In this document: piece by piece, positions 45,645 through 57,850 of the stretch
Layout of the letters: the number at the start of each line of letters is the position of its first letter
How positions within the stretch are numbered: the first letter of the stretch is position 1
Origin: Sciurus carolinensis
Taxonomy: Eukaryota > Chordata > Mammalia > Rodentia > Sciuridae
Length of the DNA stretch: 64,000 bases
Reading direction: 5' to 3'
Assembly (NCBI RefSeq): GCF_902686445.1
Contig: NC_062223.1
Coordinates: forward strand, 41,138,998 to 41,202,997
Translations under genes and position numbers: made by a program
Notes under the pieces: model-generated
What the model was told of the DNA's origin: nothing
The model's input: only the letters and a program-made list of their open reading frames with translations
Database searches by the model: none

Positions 45645-45870
45645 AATGGAGGAACTTTAGACTATGTAGAGGGAAATGAGAGGGAAAGGGGGTATGAAAA
45701 ATGGTAGAATGAGGCAGACATCATTATCCTATGTACATGTATGATTACATGAATGGTATGAATCTATATCATGCCCAACCATAAAAACAAAATGATGTAC
45801 CCCATTTGTGTATAACGAAGCAAAGTGCAGTGTGTAAAAATAAAAGAATAAATAAATAAATTCATAAATT
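45645..45870 (+). mobile_element. 5'-truncated L1 3' UTR tail, younger type
   Basis: 'ggaggaactttagactatgt', 'gtacatgtatgattacatga', 'atcatgcccaaccataaaaa' then an A-rich tail with (AAAT)n. Same subtype as 40741-41269. Confidence 0.88.
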
Positions 45871-45874
45871 TAAA

Positions 45875-46545
45875 TAAAGAAGACTACATTTTACTAGGTG
45901 CCTTCCGCCCTGGCTGGGTTAGAACTGGCCTCTTCGATGGACTCAGACCAGTCTCCAAAGACCATGGAAAGCACATTGCCCTCATTTCCAAAGACTTACT
46001 GAGAGTGGTGTGTTGTACAAATTGCATTCAGTGTGTGCCCACAATTACATGAAAAAAAAAATTCCCTCCTACGGGAAAACCCATTAATTTAGCACAACAT
46101 TGAATTTCAGATGTAGGAATAAAGAAGGGAAAATCACACACATGTCCCTTCTCTCATACTGTTTCCATATTGTAGTAAAAAGTTTTGACTGCCTAAGGTA
46201 ACAGTAAATTCATCCTTCAAAAAAAGCAGATAGAAATTTGGATAAAACGTTGACAGCAAGTTCATCAAAATAGATGTGGTAGCTGCTATATAACTGCTCT
46301 GATTCAACACAATGCTTAGAGCTTTTGTGTCTTTTTTCCTAAACTCAACTATGCTTATTCACAGGTATAGGGGAAAGTTTCTGACTTAGTAAGATCTAAT
46401 AACAACAATAACAATAATAAAAAGAATTGAGGAGGAAAGATGTTTGAAGTATTCTGACTCAAACTATAGAAGAGGTCTGATTCCTCCCACCAAAGCTAAA
46501 TGTCAGCTGGAATGTTTGAGAGGGCCTGGCATAATAATCAATATT
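45875..46545. other. unique DNA
   Basis: No element recognised. Confidence 0.4.
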
Positions 46546-46549
46546 ATAC

Positions 46550-46745
46550 TATGTGCACATAGCAAAGTACCTTTTAATGCATCATCTCATTTAATCTTAG
46601 CAACAACCTTTGAAGTCAGATCAATTATTACCTCCAATTTATAGATGAAGAAACTCAGGCACATAAGCTTCAGGAATAATAAGCATTTGGTCACACATTG
46701 AATGTCACATACAAAGCCAGGTTTCAAGTTCAGTCAGTCTTTTCC
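46550..46745 (-). repeat. MIR SINE relic, comparatively well preserved
   Basis: 'catcatctcatttaatctta', 'atttatagatgaagaaactc', 'aggcacataagcttc' and a late 'acaaagccaggtttcaagtt' give the full reverse-strand MIR order. Confidence 0.75.
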
Positions 46746-46829
46746 ATGTAGTCCTCATTCTGAACTACTAACAAGAACAATAAAATCAATTAGTTCTACT
46801 ATGATCCATTCTTGATATTACTTAGCAGG

Positions 46830-47165
46830 TACTGTGTGTTATTTGCTAAAGACTTAGCTTCCAGCCTGTGGCACTATTGAGAAGTGGAGTCTTTAAAAGG
46901 TGGAGTCTAACGGAAGAAAGCAAGGTCATTGGTGGGGTGCCCTCAAGAGATATTAGGATCCTGGCTCCTTCATTTTTCTCTCTGTTTCCCAGCCACCGTG
47001 TGAGAGGTGAGCAGTTTCCTCCTCCACACATCTCTGCCATGATGTTCTGCCTTGCCACAAGCCCAAGCACAGACTGAAACCTTTTAAGCCATGAGCCCAA
47101 ATAAAGATTTCTCCTTATAAGTTGTTTATCTCAGGTATTTTGCCCCAGTGATGAAAAGCTAGCAC
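46830..47165 (+). mobile_element. solo MaLR LTR, related subfamily
   Basis: 'gcttccagcctgtggcacta', 'aggtcattggtggggtgccc', 'tctctgccatgatgttctgc', 'cttgccacaagcccaagcac', 'taagttgtttatctcaggta' and 'ttgccccagtgatgaaaagc' are MaLR-like, but the 5' half differs from the four closely related copies. Confidence 0.7.
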
Positions 47166-47240
47166 ATTGCATTCTATCTTACCTCATTCAATCCTCACTT
47201 TCTCTATGTGAGATAGGGATCAGTATTCTTGTTATATAGA
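47165..47240 (-). repeat. possible MIR fragment
   Basis: 'cattcaatcctcactttctc' fits the MIR core, but the fragment is short. Confidence 0.3.
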
Positions 47241-47244
47241 TTTG

Positions 47245-48610
47245 AAGAGGTTAATTAAACAGTCTGTAAACTGGAGCCCATGAGTCCTACCCCTTCCTTT
47301 AAACCACTGCCCCACACCCTTTTATGTGGGTTTGAGAAATGCCATCTTTTTGGTTAGCAAGTTTCAGTTGGTTAGGAGCTGATCAGTCAACAGAACATGA
47401 ACAGACTCAATGTAAACAACCAGAGGAAGAAAAGTTGGAGCAGAGATATCAATTACGGAATTGTATTGTTGAGACAGATTTGGTACAAGGCACACAGAAG
47501 CAAGACCCTTTTCCGACCATGCTCCACTCTCTGTGCCAAGTGCACTCAACCACCAGGAGCTGATGTCCCTTCTTCTAGACCGTGTTTTAGCTATTCAGAA
47601 CTTTGACCTTCCCTAACTCCCTGAGTCCTGTATACAACCTCCTCTGTGACTAGCCATGCCAGTGATGAGCACAACCACAGGTTGGGTAGGGGCAGTGGTT
47701 TAGGGGGTGTGGGTGGGCTTCACATATGCAAATCAGGATATCTGCTTCTGTATGGAAATGAGCTGGAAATAAAAAGATGGCAGACCGTGGGCTAGAGGCT
47801 AGGGACCAAAGAATGTTCTCCATACATCACCAATGTCCACACAGAATCATGACAAATCTAAGAATGTTAACTTTGCATCTTGTCTTCCAGAATTACAGGA
47901 AGTTACATTTGTCAAGGGAGGAGGATGTATCCCAGTTAATGTAAACTTTGTGAGCCTGATTTATAACTTCTAAAAACCTGTGTCCTTTAGACCTACATTT
48001 GTACTCTTGCCCCAAGTCCCACAGATGAAGAACAAAACAAGATTAGATCATTTCTTTTCTTTTTTTCCCCCCACAAGGGGCAAATAGGCTCCTATGAGCA
48101 CACTGGGCATTAAGCTGATTTGGGTCAACAAGCTTACTGTGTTACTCCAGTGAGGACATTTGCATTAGAGCCTCATCAAATGCCAGATAATGAGGACTTC
48201 CTACAACCCCATGGTGCAATCTGGGCTGAGGACAAGGAAAACCTTGTCATTTACATGACACGTTAGTGTTTACTTCATTGGAAACAGCTGTTTCATCGAT
48301 TCATTTCAATGTTCATTAGCTTGACACACAGGATTATCGTGAGGTGTCTACATGATGCCTGAACAACCAGATGATTTAATCAAATTCAGTACAACAAGCA
48401 GACAAGTTACTGAAAGAGAAATTAGTACATTTTGTTTGTTGGGTTTTTTTTTCATCATTTTTCTCAATTCTCAATTCTATTAAATTAAACAGGGAAATCA
48501 GGCAACCCTCCCATATCCTTTTCTCTCCAGCCAAAGCAAATCAGATAGCAATTTAAAAAAAAAAAAATTAGGTACAAATTCAAGTTAGTAGTCAATATTG
48601 GTTCCAATAC
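47245..48610. other. mainly unique, with a possible LTR-like segment
   Basis: 47690-47990 ('cacatatgcaaatcaggata', 'gtatggaaatgagctggaaa', later 'taaaaacctgtgtccttt') has an ERV LTR flavour, but I cannot assign a family or ends. The remainder is unassigned. Confidence 0.3.
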
Positions 48611-48622
48611 TTTCCTTCATCA

Positions 48623-49043
48623 AATATTGTTTGTGTCACTTTGACAAAAGACCTAACAAGAACAACTTAGGAGGGAAAGTTGACTCTCAGTTTCAGAAGT
48701 TCGGGCTGTGGGCATCTGACTCCATAGCTCTAAGCCTGAGGCATGGCAGAACATCAGGGCAGGAAAGCAGAGCAGAGGAAAGAAGCTCAAGACATGACAT
48801 CCAGGAAGCTGAGAGAGCTGTACCCAGCAGGGACAAAATATAATCCTCAAAGTCATGCCTGTAGTGACCTACTTCCTCCAGCCACTCCCCACCTGCGTAC
48901 AGTTCCTACCCAGTTAACCCACATCAGTGGATTAATCCACTGATTAGATTGCAGTGTTCACAATCTCATCATTTCATCTCTGGACATTCTTGCATTGTCT
49001 CACACACGAGCTTTAAGAAACACCCCAGATCTGAATCATAACA
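48623..49043 (-). mobile_element. solo MaLR LTR
   Basis: Minus-strand MaLR copy: 'acaagaacaacttaggaggg', 'gaagctcaagacatgacatc', 'gtgacctacttcctccagcc', 'atcagtggattaatccactg', 'acattcttgcattgtctcac', ending 'ctgaatcataaca'. Confidence 0.85.
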
Positions 49044-49049
49044 TATATC

Positions 49050-51595
49050 TAAGTGGAGATTCCGTATTGACAAGGTAGCAGTGAAGGGAGGGCTACAGAG
49101 CACAGGTCAGAATGCCAAAGTCACTGGTTACACAAAATCTATGGAAATAAAAGCACACTCTAAGAAGGAGCCTGTGGCGGGAGTGGCCATGCTGAACTCA
49201 CCAGGACAGGAAGTTCTCTCCTCTCATTCTCATGTGGACTCTCTCAAAACCCAAAATGCCTCTGTAGCACAGTCCTACAAACTTCCAACATGTCTTCACT
49301 GTTAAAATATAGGAAGAGATTATTGAAGGTGATCTTACAATAATCACCTGTGCATCACTTGGTGTCTAGGGATCATTTGCCCCTGCCCACTTCTTATGAA
49401 GGGAAGGCCTGGGATATCATGGCAGGAGATGCGTAAACAGGCTGGGACGCTCAGGACAGTTGCTGACTGTGTGAGGGTCCCTTCACTGACAACCACACTG
49501 CAACATATTAATAAATTGAGCCTCTAATTGAAACCCATGAGAGAATCCATCTGATTCATTTTCCATGGAGGCTGCCAGAAGCAGTGGAGAGCAATAGGAA
49601 ATCATTAAACAGCCTCAGTAGCCACAGCAGAAAGTGCCCACCAGTTTGGGGAAGGTGCCTCAGAGAAATGAGGCATCTCCATTTAAAGATGGAAACTCCT
49701 GTTCTGGCCATAGAAAGCTAGTTCCTTTCCAAATTAGCCCACGAGTCACTTGGGTCACAGTAGAGATTTGGAAGGCTAGATGCAAGGAGTGAATTTTACT
49801 GAGTGTTTCCCTTTCCTAAGCAGCAACATCTCCCAGGGCTGCTTTGTTAGAGCACAGTAGATCACAGCTTGTGGTAGGTAAGTCCATAGCCCAAGTTAAA
49901 TGATTTCATTAGGCACATGCTGACTTAGCCCAGATTGTTCCCTTCGGGTCCTGGATCCGACATGGAATGGAATAATCTTCCATCATAATTACTGGAAGCA
50001 TCGGAAGCAGCTGTTGCCTCCTCCCCATTGCTCACACCGGACAGCGGACAGCCTGAGGGTCCCATCATCTGACAATGATACGCTTCATTTCAGCGTGCAT
50101 GTGTGTACACTCCACTGCCTGAGCCAGCAGCCATCACCTGCCCTCTCGCTGCTGAGCCTGGTGGGGAAAGCTGTGGTATGGGTGAGAATAGAGCTCCACC
50201 AAAGACCACAGAGCAACCACCACCACCTCCACCGAGAGAGGAATGATGAATACTATTGGGAAAATTAGCTCTCATTATTTATTTCCACTATGAGACAGGT
50301 AATAGAGTAAGCACTCTGTAAACATCATTTCATTTCATCCTTCAAGTATGTCCCTGAGATTTAAAAGTTATGTCAACATCTACCAGGGCAGATGGGAAGG
50401 TAAAACAGACCTCTGCAAAACCTTTGGAAATGAGCAGAAGGAGTAGACATGGGCTCCATTGATTCAGAGGTTCTGGACAGAAAGAGGATCATTACTGGCA
50501 ATCTGTGAGCACCTCTCTATGGTAGGGCCCTGTGCTGGATGCGGGAGGTGCAATGGAAGACACTGGCACCTGCTTTCCACTGCAGGGTTACAAAGGAGGG
50601 GGTTCATGGACAGTGTTCCAGGGGGAGAGGGACATGGTTTTGTACTAAGGAGGTGAAGAGGCAGTCAAAGCACTAAAATATCCCCAGGAAACGGTATCAG
50701 TGTAGAGATCAAAATTTTCTCTGAGGTATCAGGGAAATAGATTGATAATGAATGAAAAAGGTAGGATAACTGAGGTTTTATATAGGTGTGCTTTCCTAAA
50801 CCCCTATTAGAAGAGAATCTAGAGCCCTTAGCTCTTCACAGAACTGTTTCTATACATTGGCTATAGAATACCAGATACCAGCAACCATGACTGAGTCTTG
50901 ATGTTTTGGTGGTAAACAACAACTTGAGAATAAACTGATAAACAGTATGTCACTTTTAAAGAAAAACAAATGCACATACAGATACACGTATATATACAAA
51001 AAGTTTTACTTAAATTCTCGGATGTTTAATTCTGTTCTAAGATCTCCAAGACTAGGGAATTGTTCAGGGAGAAAAAAGGTCATTAAACTGCCATTAAATG
51101 GGGTTAAAATATAACCCAAGTATTACAGACACATGAGGAAATGACCAGAAGTTCCAACAAGTCTTATACTGGGTGCATGGGTGGCATAGGGCAGATGAAT
51201 TGGGGAGTATTGGCCAACCCCCTGCAGAAATAAAGGAGAGACCTAAATGCAACCTGCTGACCAAAGAGAGGGAAGAAGCTTTGCAACAGCCTATAAGAGA
51301 AACCTCAAGAGTTGTCAGAAGCAGCGCTTATTGGCAAAGGAAACCCTGTATATTTTCAATCGTGATGTGAATCTCCACGAAAGCAATCATGCCAATCCTT
51401 TTTAACAAACACCCAGGAAGAAGGGTATATTGAAAGCTATTTTGTTATACTCTGTGTCCTCCAGAAGGAACATAGGAAGAACTTAAGGTCCTGGAGTCCC
51501 AGAACCTTGGAATTTCAATCTACTCTGTATGCCCTAAATTGTAATCATAGTCTTCTTTTCACACTGGAAGGTGTTGGCCAGGAGTAAATAAAGCA
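49050..51595. other. long unique stretch with a CpG-denser island
   Basis: 2.5 kb with no recognised interspersed repeat apart from a doubtful MIR-like patch near 50270. About nine CpG dinucleotides fall in 49944-50234, unusually dense for this window. Confidence 0.4.
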
Positions 51596-51599
51596 ATTT

Positions 51600-51740
51600 A
51601 GTCCTTACTACAGTTGGCATGAGTTTATTATTACCTGGTTTTAATGATGAGGAACTAACCTGCCTAAGATTCTATGGCTAGAAATGACAGAGCTGGGCAA
51701 ACCAGGTCCCTGTGTCTCTGGATCTGCTTCATAACCAGCA
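51600..51740 (-). repeat. MIR SINE relic
   Basis: 'tttaatgatgaggaactaac', 'ctatggctagaaatgacaga' and 'gctgggcaaaccaggtccct' show reverse-strand MIR. Confidence 0.6.
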
Positions 51741-51744
51741 TACT

Positions 51745-52760
51745 GTGTTCTCTCTCAGGTAAAGAGGATTCCAAGCAGGTAAAATATTACAGTGAAAAGG
51801 TGGGACAAGAATCTTACTCAGAAAACATCTGCTCTCCATGGTCCTTGCTTCCTCTATGGAACAGACATGCTGGGAGCTCTTTCCTAGCTCTAGTTAATCT
51901 CCTCTACATTGCCACAGAGCTGCCCTCTGGTAATATGAATCACGCTAGACTGCTACCTTCCCTGGATTATTTGGCTTGTCCCTGCTGAATGTTCTTTCTT
52001 TTTCTTTACAAGGAATGCTTCTCATTAATGCAGAAATTGAATTACTGTTTGGATTTATTTATTCATTAGCTTGGTGCATAGCACACACCATCCAGTGCTA
52101 TGCTCATAATGAAATCACCATATCTGACAGAGGGAGACAGTGTACATTTCCAGGGTAGAAATAAACTAAGCTGACTCAAACCCAACAATCTTGCATTATT
52201 GCCACCAGCATGCTGTGCTAACCATACGACCCGTTCCATTCTTTATGTGTTTGTGGTGATCAATGGTGACAACATACATTATGGCTGTGTGAGCAGAATC
52301 TGGAGCAGGAAATGCCCTTTCTGAGGCTGCCTTCTCTGCATTTGACAAATGGAACAGTGATGGACTCATCTAGTACTTGATGAGAAAGACCCTCCAGAGA
52401 AGGTAAGCTTCTGCCCAGTGAGGCAGGTGCAAAGTATACCGTTTCATTTCAAATAACAGGTCGACACAGGTATATTAACATGAGGTAGTCTAAGAGAAAA
52501 GGAAGAAATCTGATTTTGTCCAACTTGCATTTGCATTTATTCAGGGACTTGTAGACCCAACATCCTTTGCAGTTTTGGGGGCACATGTTACATTTCTGCA
52601 TGATACAATCTGACACAAACAGACTCATTGATAACACTCAGTTGTCAACAAGACTGTTGTTCAATTAGATGTCAGACATAGAAGTCTAGGGCAGACAAAG
52701 GAGCACCACCAAGAGTCATTTATGTAGAAGTAATACTGGAGAGGGGTAAAAAGGACATAA
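51745..52760. other. unique DNA
   Basis: No element recognised. Confidence 0.4.
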
Positions 52761-52764
52761 ATTT

Positions 52765-52930
52765 TACTATCAGAAATAATTGGGTTCAAATATCTGCTCT
52801 ACTAACTGTTTGCTGTAAGGTTTTGAGCAAGTCACTTAATTTTTCTCTTTTATCAACTGGAGATAATATCTTCCCTGGATGGGATGTCCAAGGATGAGAG
52901 ATGAGCCCAGAGTAAGCACTCAATCATTCA
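52765..52930 (+). repeat. MIR SINE relic
   Basis: 'aattgggttcaaatatctgc', 'gagcaagtcacttaattttt' and 'agagtaagcactcaatcatt' fit plus-strand MIR. Confidence 0.65.
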
Positions 52931-52934
52931 TTGT

Positions 52935-54060
52935 GACGAGCATGATTCCATAAGACACAATCAACAGTCATTGCCGAAAGGAGATATAAATCCAATGAAT
53001 AAAATAGAAATATAAATCAAAGACCATAAATCAATTAGTAAGAAGTAATAAACCAACCACAGAAAGCAGAGGGCAGATTGTTTTATTCACTACTCATAAG
53101 GTGACTCAGATGAATAAAAGCTTGCATCTCTCTCCCAAGATATTATTGATGAATACTGACCACTGTGATTCTGGACAGCTCAGCATGACCCTAGGGTGGT
53201 GATATCGTCTTTCTCTTTCCCCCATGAACAGAAGTGCCTTATTTCAGCCCCTTTGATGAAATTTTAAACAGCAAAGAAATATAATTTGTCTCTACTTTCA
53301 GAGTTTTCCTGCTAAATTTCTAAGAATTTAACCATGATTTTAACTGATACCTGTTCTGCTTGGATTAGATAATTTCTAAAATCATTTCTGGGTCAAAATT
53401 CTATAACAACATGCTCCTATACCATAACTCTTAGTTGTACCTACAACGTGTTCTTCATTACTCTTGTTTGTGTATCGTGTGATACCTACAATATATCTTC
53501 TGTTAACACAATAAACTTTATTCGTACCTCTGCCTATACCAAAACTGTAAATTTCTCCAGTGCAGAGACAATATTATTTCTCTGAGACATAACTCACTTC
53601 CTAGGACAAAATGTAATAATGACATTACTGGAGTCTATGAACCAATCCCAGCAATGCTGAGATGGTAACAACCTATGTCCTGGCTTCCTTTTCAAGAGAA
53701 ACATCTAAAATTATCCTGGGACAAAGGCATACTCCAGACTAAAAATGCAGAGGATCAATTTAGTCAATACTATGAAATTGAACTCAGAGAACTAAAACTG
53801 TTCTTTTCAAAGAGATAAAACCTGCAGTTTTTATGATCAGAGTTTTACAATATATTTACAATGGAACTGTTCATCTAGATTATCCAGAAATATCTCAAAA
53901 AGCTAGAATTTCCCTTTCTTTTTTCTTTTTAGTTTCCTTCACTTGTCCCACTAGTAACAACTCAATTTCTAGTTTAATTGTAGAACTCCAGTGTGTCATA
54001 AAGCTTCACATTGCATCCCTAACCAAAGTCAATTACTTTTTAATTATATGTCAATTGCCT
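52935..54060. other. unique DNA
   Basis: No element recognised. Confidence 0.4.
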
Positions 54061-54064
54061 ACCA

Positions 54065-54260
54065 CTCGTAATAGTAATAATAGATATTATTTACTGAGTA
54101 GGTAGGTATTCCACATACATGCATGTCTTCATATAGAATATCATATTTGCTTTTCAAAACTACCCTATGAAATTCCCATTTAATAGTTGAAGAAACAGAA
54201 CCACAAAGAGGCTATGTAATTCTCCACTAAGGGAAAATACACAGATGGCTCAACCCAAGT
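54065..54260 (-). repeat. MIR SINE relic
   Basis: 'aatagtaataatagatatta' and 'cccatttaatagttgaagaa' plus 'ggctcaacccaagtctcc' fit reverse-strand MIR. Confidence 0.6.
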
Positions 54261-54264
54261 CTCC

Positions 54265-54670
54265 ACTGTAGAGGGTCCTGAGCAGTTTTTAAAGAACACA
54301 CCCCAATAACAATGGGCTGGTGACCACTTTGATTTGTTCTGTAGGAGCTCTCTCAACCTTATAAGGTGATACTGTTTCATCACTGTGGTCTACCTTGGGA
54401 TTTGCATATACTATAAAAACCAGCTTTGTGCTAGAAGCAAGAAATGATGCATTTTAGTATAAAGTATGGGTGCACCATTAATTATTTTGCATTTATCAAT
54501 GAATACCATAAGGAACCAAATCTCATAGTTTCCAAAATTCCTGGAGAAAAACACCAGAAAGGAACATAACATACATAAATCTTCAGACCTTGCAGAGAAG
54601 ACACTACTATTAGATAATCAGAGAAAAAAATGTGTACTTGAAAAAGAAAGATAAATATACCTTATGTCTA
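54265..54670. other. unique DNA
   Basis: No element recognised. Confidence 0.4.
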
Positions 54671-54674
54671 GTTC

Positions 54675-54815
54675 ATTTTAAAAAATATTTTTAGTTGTAG
54701 ATTAACATAGTAACTTTATTTTTTAATTTATTATGTGGTGCTGAAGATTAAACCCAGTATCCCAAATGCGCTAGGTAAATGCTGTACCACTGGGCCACAA
54801 CCCCAACCCTGGTCC
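54675..54815 (-). mobile_element. ID-type SINE with extended tail, older copy
   Basis: The minus-strand body ('gtggtgctgaagattaaacc', 'aatgctgtaccactgggcca', 'caaccccaaccct') and extended tail ('tttagttgtagattaacat') match 7640-7778 and 37720-37869, but with more changes and no clear flanking duplication. Confidence 0.8.
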
Positions 54816-54819
54816 ATCC

Positions 54820-55880
54820 ATTTCTGTGTTTATGAGCTTCACCACATTTTAGTTGGCCGTTAGGGTTCCAAAATCTGAAGGTGATAATTTTTGATCCTGA
54901 ACAAGGATTTTCACCTTAAGAATGATGCTAGTCTCTGAGAATGATGAGGGTGAACCTGGTAGGAATCCCACTTTCTATAGGAAGGGGGACACTTTGGCTC
55001 AGTATCATCTGCACACTCCTTTCTTGGTTGTGAGAAAGACTTTCTTTGATCCATCCACATTCTTAAACAGCTCTTCAGAGAAAGCCTGCTGCCTCCAACT
55101 CAGTGAAGAAAATGGTAGCTAATAAGATTGAACCTGAACACATGGTGCAATTTACCCAAACTCTAAAATTTACTTTCAAAAGTAATGAATCTAGCGGAAT
55201 GAAAGAGAAGAGGAATGAAAACAACATCAGATACATAGAAAAATGTATTTTCTCATACGATCGTCCCACAGGGGGAAAATCACCCTTGTCCTAACTTGCC
55301 CTTAATTTTTTTCAAATAGTTATAATCAACTTGAAAACAGGTAGTAGAGAAAATGATCCAGGAAATCTCCAAACATAAAGTAACCCTAAATTCTGTCTCT
55401 AATTTAAAAGTCCATCTTGGTCTGACTTAACCAAGTTCACAGTATCAAACACTCAGAGCAAATGTTTGTTACTCATTCTGGGTAAGAACTCATACCACAC
55501 CACCAATTAGTACCTCACTTTCTGCCTCCCTGACCTCTTGGACCCTGCTTCCTGTCTGCCTGCCACTGAATTCAATCCTTAGGTGATTTCTTAGGTCTCA
55601 TTGCTTTCTTTGATCTTTTGTCTACTAACAAGAGTAAGGCATAATGGAATTATAACCTTGAACAAGCTGGGGAGTGGTGCAGATACCCAATGTCAAAGTC
55701 AGTCCAGGAGGCAATCAATGAGCTGTGTGATCTTAAAGTCATTAGTTGGATATCAAAAGGGCAGATGTCAAAAGTTCTGTGGAGTGTAGGGAAGGATAAA
55801 GGGCTAAACCAGGCAAAAGAGGCAACAGAAAACGGTAACTCAAGGAGGACATTCTGGCAGTACAAAAAGTTTTGGCACAT
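54820..55880. other. unique DNA
   Basis: No element recognised. Confidence 0.4.
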
Positions 55881-55884
55881 GGTA

Positions 55885-56065
55885 TTTCACTGACAATAAC
55901 AACAGTATTACATTCCATTTGAAACTCATTAGGGGTGCCAGACACTTAAGTATTTCACAGTTGAGGGTCTATGAGAGAGAAAAATGAAACTCAGAGATAG
56001 GAAGAAACTTGTTCAAGTTCACACAGGTACCACAGGAGAAAGCAATCAAACTCAGCTCTGTCACA
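55885..56065 (-). repeat. MIR SINE relic
   Basis: 'acaataacaacagtattaca' at the 3' side, then 'aggaagaaacttgttcaagt' and 'tcacacaggtaccacaggag' fit reverse-strand MIR. Confidence 0.5.
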
Positions 56066-56079
56066 CTTGAGTGACCACT

Positions 56080-56291
56080 GTTTTTTGGGTGGGGAGGGGT
56101 ACCAGGGATTAAATTCAGGGTCATTCAACCACCAAGTCACATCCCCAGCCCTATATTGTATTTTATTTAGAGACAGGGTCTCACCGAGTTCCTTAGCATC
56201 TTGCTTTTGCTGAAGCTGGCTTTGACCTCGTGATCCTCTTGCTTCAACCTCCCAAGCTGCTGGGATTACAGGTGTCCAGCACCATGCTCGG
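56080..56291 (-). mobile_element. B1-dID dimeric SINE with target duplication
   Basis: The minus-strand ID half ('ccaccaagtcacatccccag') is joined to a B1 half ('agagacagggtctcaccgag', 'ctcttgcttcaacctcccaa', 'gctgctgggattacaggtgt'). Flanked by 'tgagtgaccact' (56068-56079) and 'tgagtgtccact' (56292-56303), a single mismatch. Confidence 0.93.
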
Positions 56292-56299
56292 TGAGTGTC

Positions 56300-56865
56300 C
56301 ACTATATTTTAAGGAAGTTCCTTCCTTGTTTTTCTTACAAACAAGTATAAAGGGTCTCCTTTTAAAGATTCAGCAGTGGATTTTTCAGACAGCTTTACTG
56401 CCCAAATTACAAATTCAAACCCTCCAACTCAGCTGGACTCTTAAGTCAGTCTAGTCCTGATTTTGCTGTTGTTACTGTATTTGGTCAGTTTTTTTTTTTT
56501 AATTGCTTTTTGTTGTTGTTGTTGCTATTTTTTTTTATTTCAATTTATTGTTCTGAACCCAAACCCACATCCACATCAACCAATTCCATTTGCTCAATGC
56601 CATGAACTCTCCCTACTTCCCATTCCCTGGCTCTCTTCTGAATCTTTTTGATGTGTCATTTCTGGATCAGCTGTTCACTATGGCAGTACATAAAGGCAGA
56701 GCATCTGCCAGCAGCCTGCCAGATGGCTAATCCCTAGTGCATGGTCACTGACCAATGGGCTACTTGGAAGTGGCTGGATACTTTCCTGTTTAGTTTAGAA
56801 ACTCTTGCGGAATTTCACGTGGTGTAAGCCTGGGATTTGACTCATCCCTAGGAGATGCTCTAATC
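56300..56865. other. unique DNA with poly-T runs
   Basis: T-rich simple sequence at 56489-56540; otherwise no element recognised. Confidence 0.4.
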
Positions 56866-56869
56866 TTAA

Positions 56870-57130
56870 TAATTATAAATATAATGCAAATCCATTTTTA
56901 CCAAATGCTTCTGAACACTCCCTATGTACCAAGCACTGCTCCAAGCACATTAGATGTGAATCATTTCATCTTCACAACAGCAAAAGGAGGTACATATTAC
57001 TCTCAGTCTGTTTTACAAGTAAAGAAACTAAAGCACAGAAAAATGAGTTTACCCAAGTCCACACTATTGGAAATAGTAGAGCAGGAATTTGAACCCTGAC
57101 AATCTGATTTGAGAATTTCTGACTATTACC
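56870..57130 (-). repeat. MIR SINE relic, long
   Basis: 'ctatgtaccaagcactgctc', 'ttcatcttcacaacagcaaa', 'gtttacccaagtccacacta' and 'agcaggaatttgaaccctga' give the complete reverse-strand MIR order. Confidence 0.75.
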
Positions 57131-57279
57131 TACCTCATGTTCTAGTGAGACTGAAGTTTGGGGTTTATTTATTATCATTGATTTACGCCACAAAAGAAAG
57201 CCAAGAACCACAGCATCAGTAAAAGCAAAAGGTCTCACAGAGATGCCTCATTGATAATGGTTTGACCACGGTAAGAGAG

Positions 57280-57440
57280 AATAGTAACAACTAACTGATA
57301 TCCTCCCCTGTGCCATTAATATACATCTTTCTGTGTAACCTCACAATAAGCCTATGAGTTAGGTCTTAGTATTAATGCCAATTTAAAAAGGAAGAAATTT
57401 AGAGGTTATGGTAAGTTTGTCACCTTAGGAAACAGTTGGT
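57280..57440 (-). repeat. MIR SINE relic
   Basis: 'gtgtaacctcacaataagcc' and 'tatgagttaggtcttagtat' fit reverse-strand MIR. Confidence 0.5.
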
Positions 57441-57444
57441 AAAC

Positions 57445-57850
57445 TATAAGGACTGTATCAGATCTCTATTACCACAGTAATGCTGCATAACAAAACACAC
57501 CAAAACTTACTACTCTAAAATAACCATCATTTATTCAGCTCACATTATTCAGATCAATACTTTGGTTTTATTTGGATGGGCAGTTCCTGTGGTCTTCTTG
57601 GATCCTTCATGCTATCTGAGGTCAGTGGTGGGTCAAGTAGGCAAGTTTGCTGGTCTTGATTGAGCAATCTCATTTCTGGGGCATAACTGGAATAACTGAG
57701 CTGACGCAGTTCTTTTTTACTTGATAGAGAAAGGATCCCTAGAGAGCACACTGAAATGTGCAAGACCTCTTGAGAACTATGCTTAGAACTGGCCGCCATG
57801 CTTTTCTACCACTTTTTACTAGTGAAAAACATATCACAATGCCCACTCAA
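57445..57850 (+). repeat. old medium-reiterated repeat, family not assigned
   Basis: Starts 'gtatcagatctctattacca' then 'aatgctgcataacaaaacac', matching the start of the repeat at 18133. It continues with sequence resembling the middle of that family. Confidence 0.45.
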
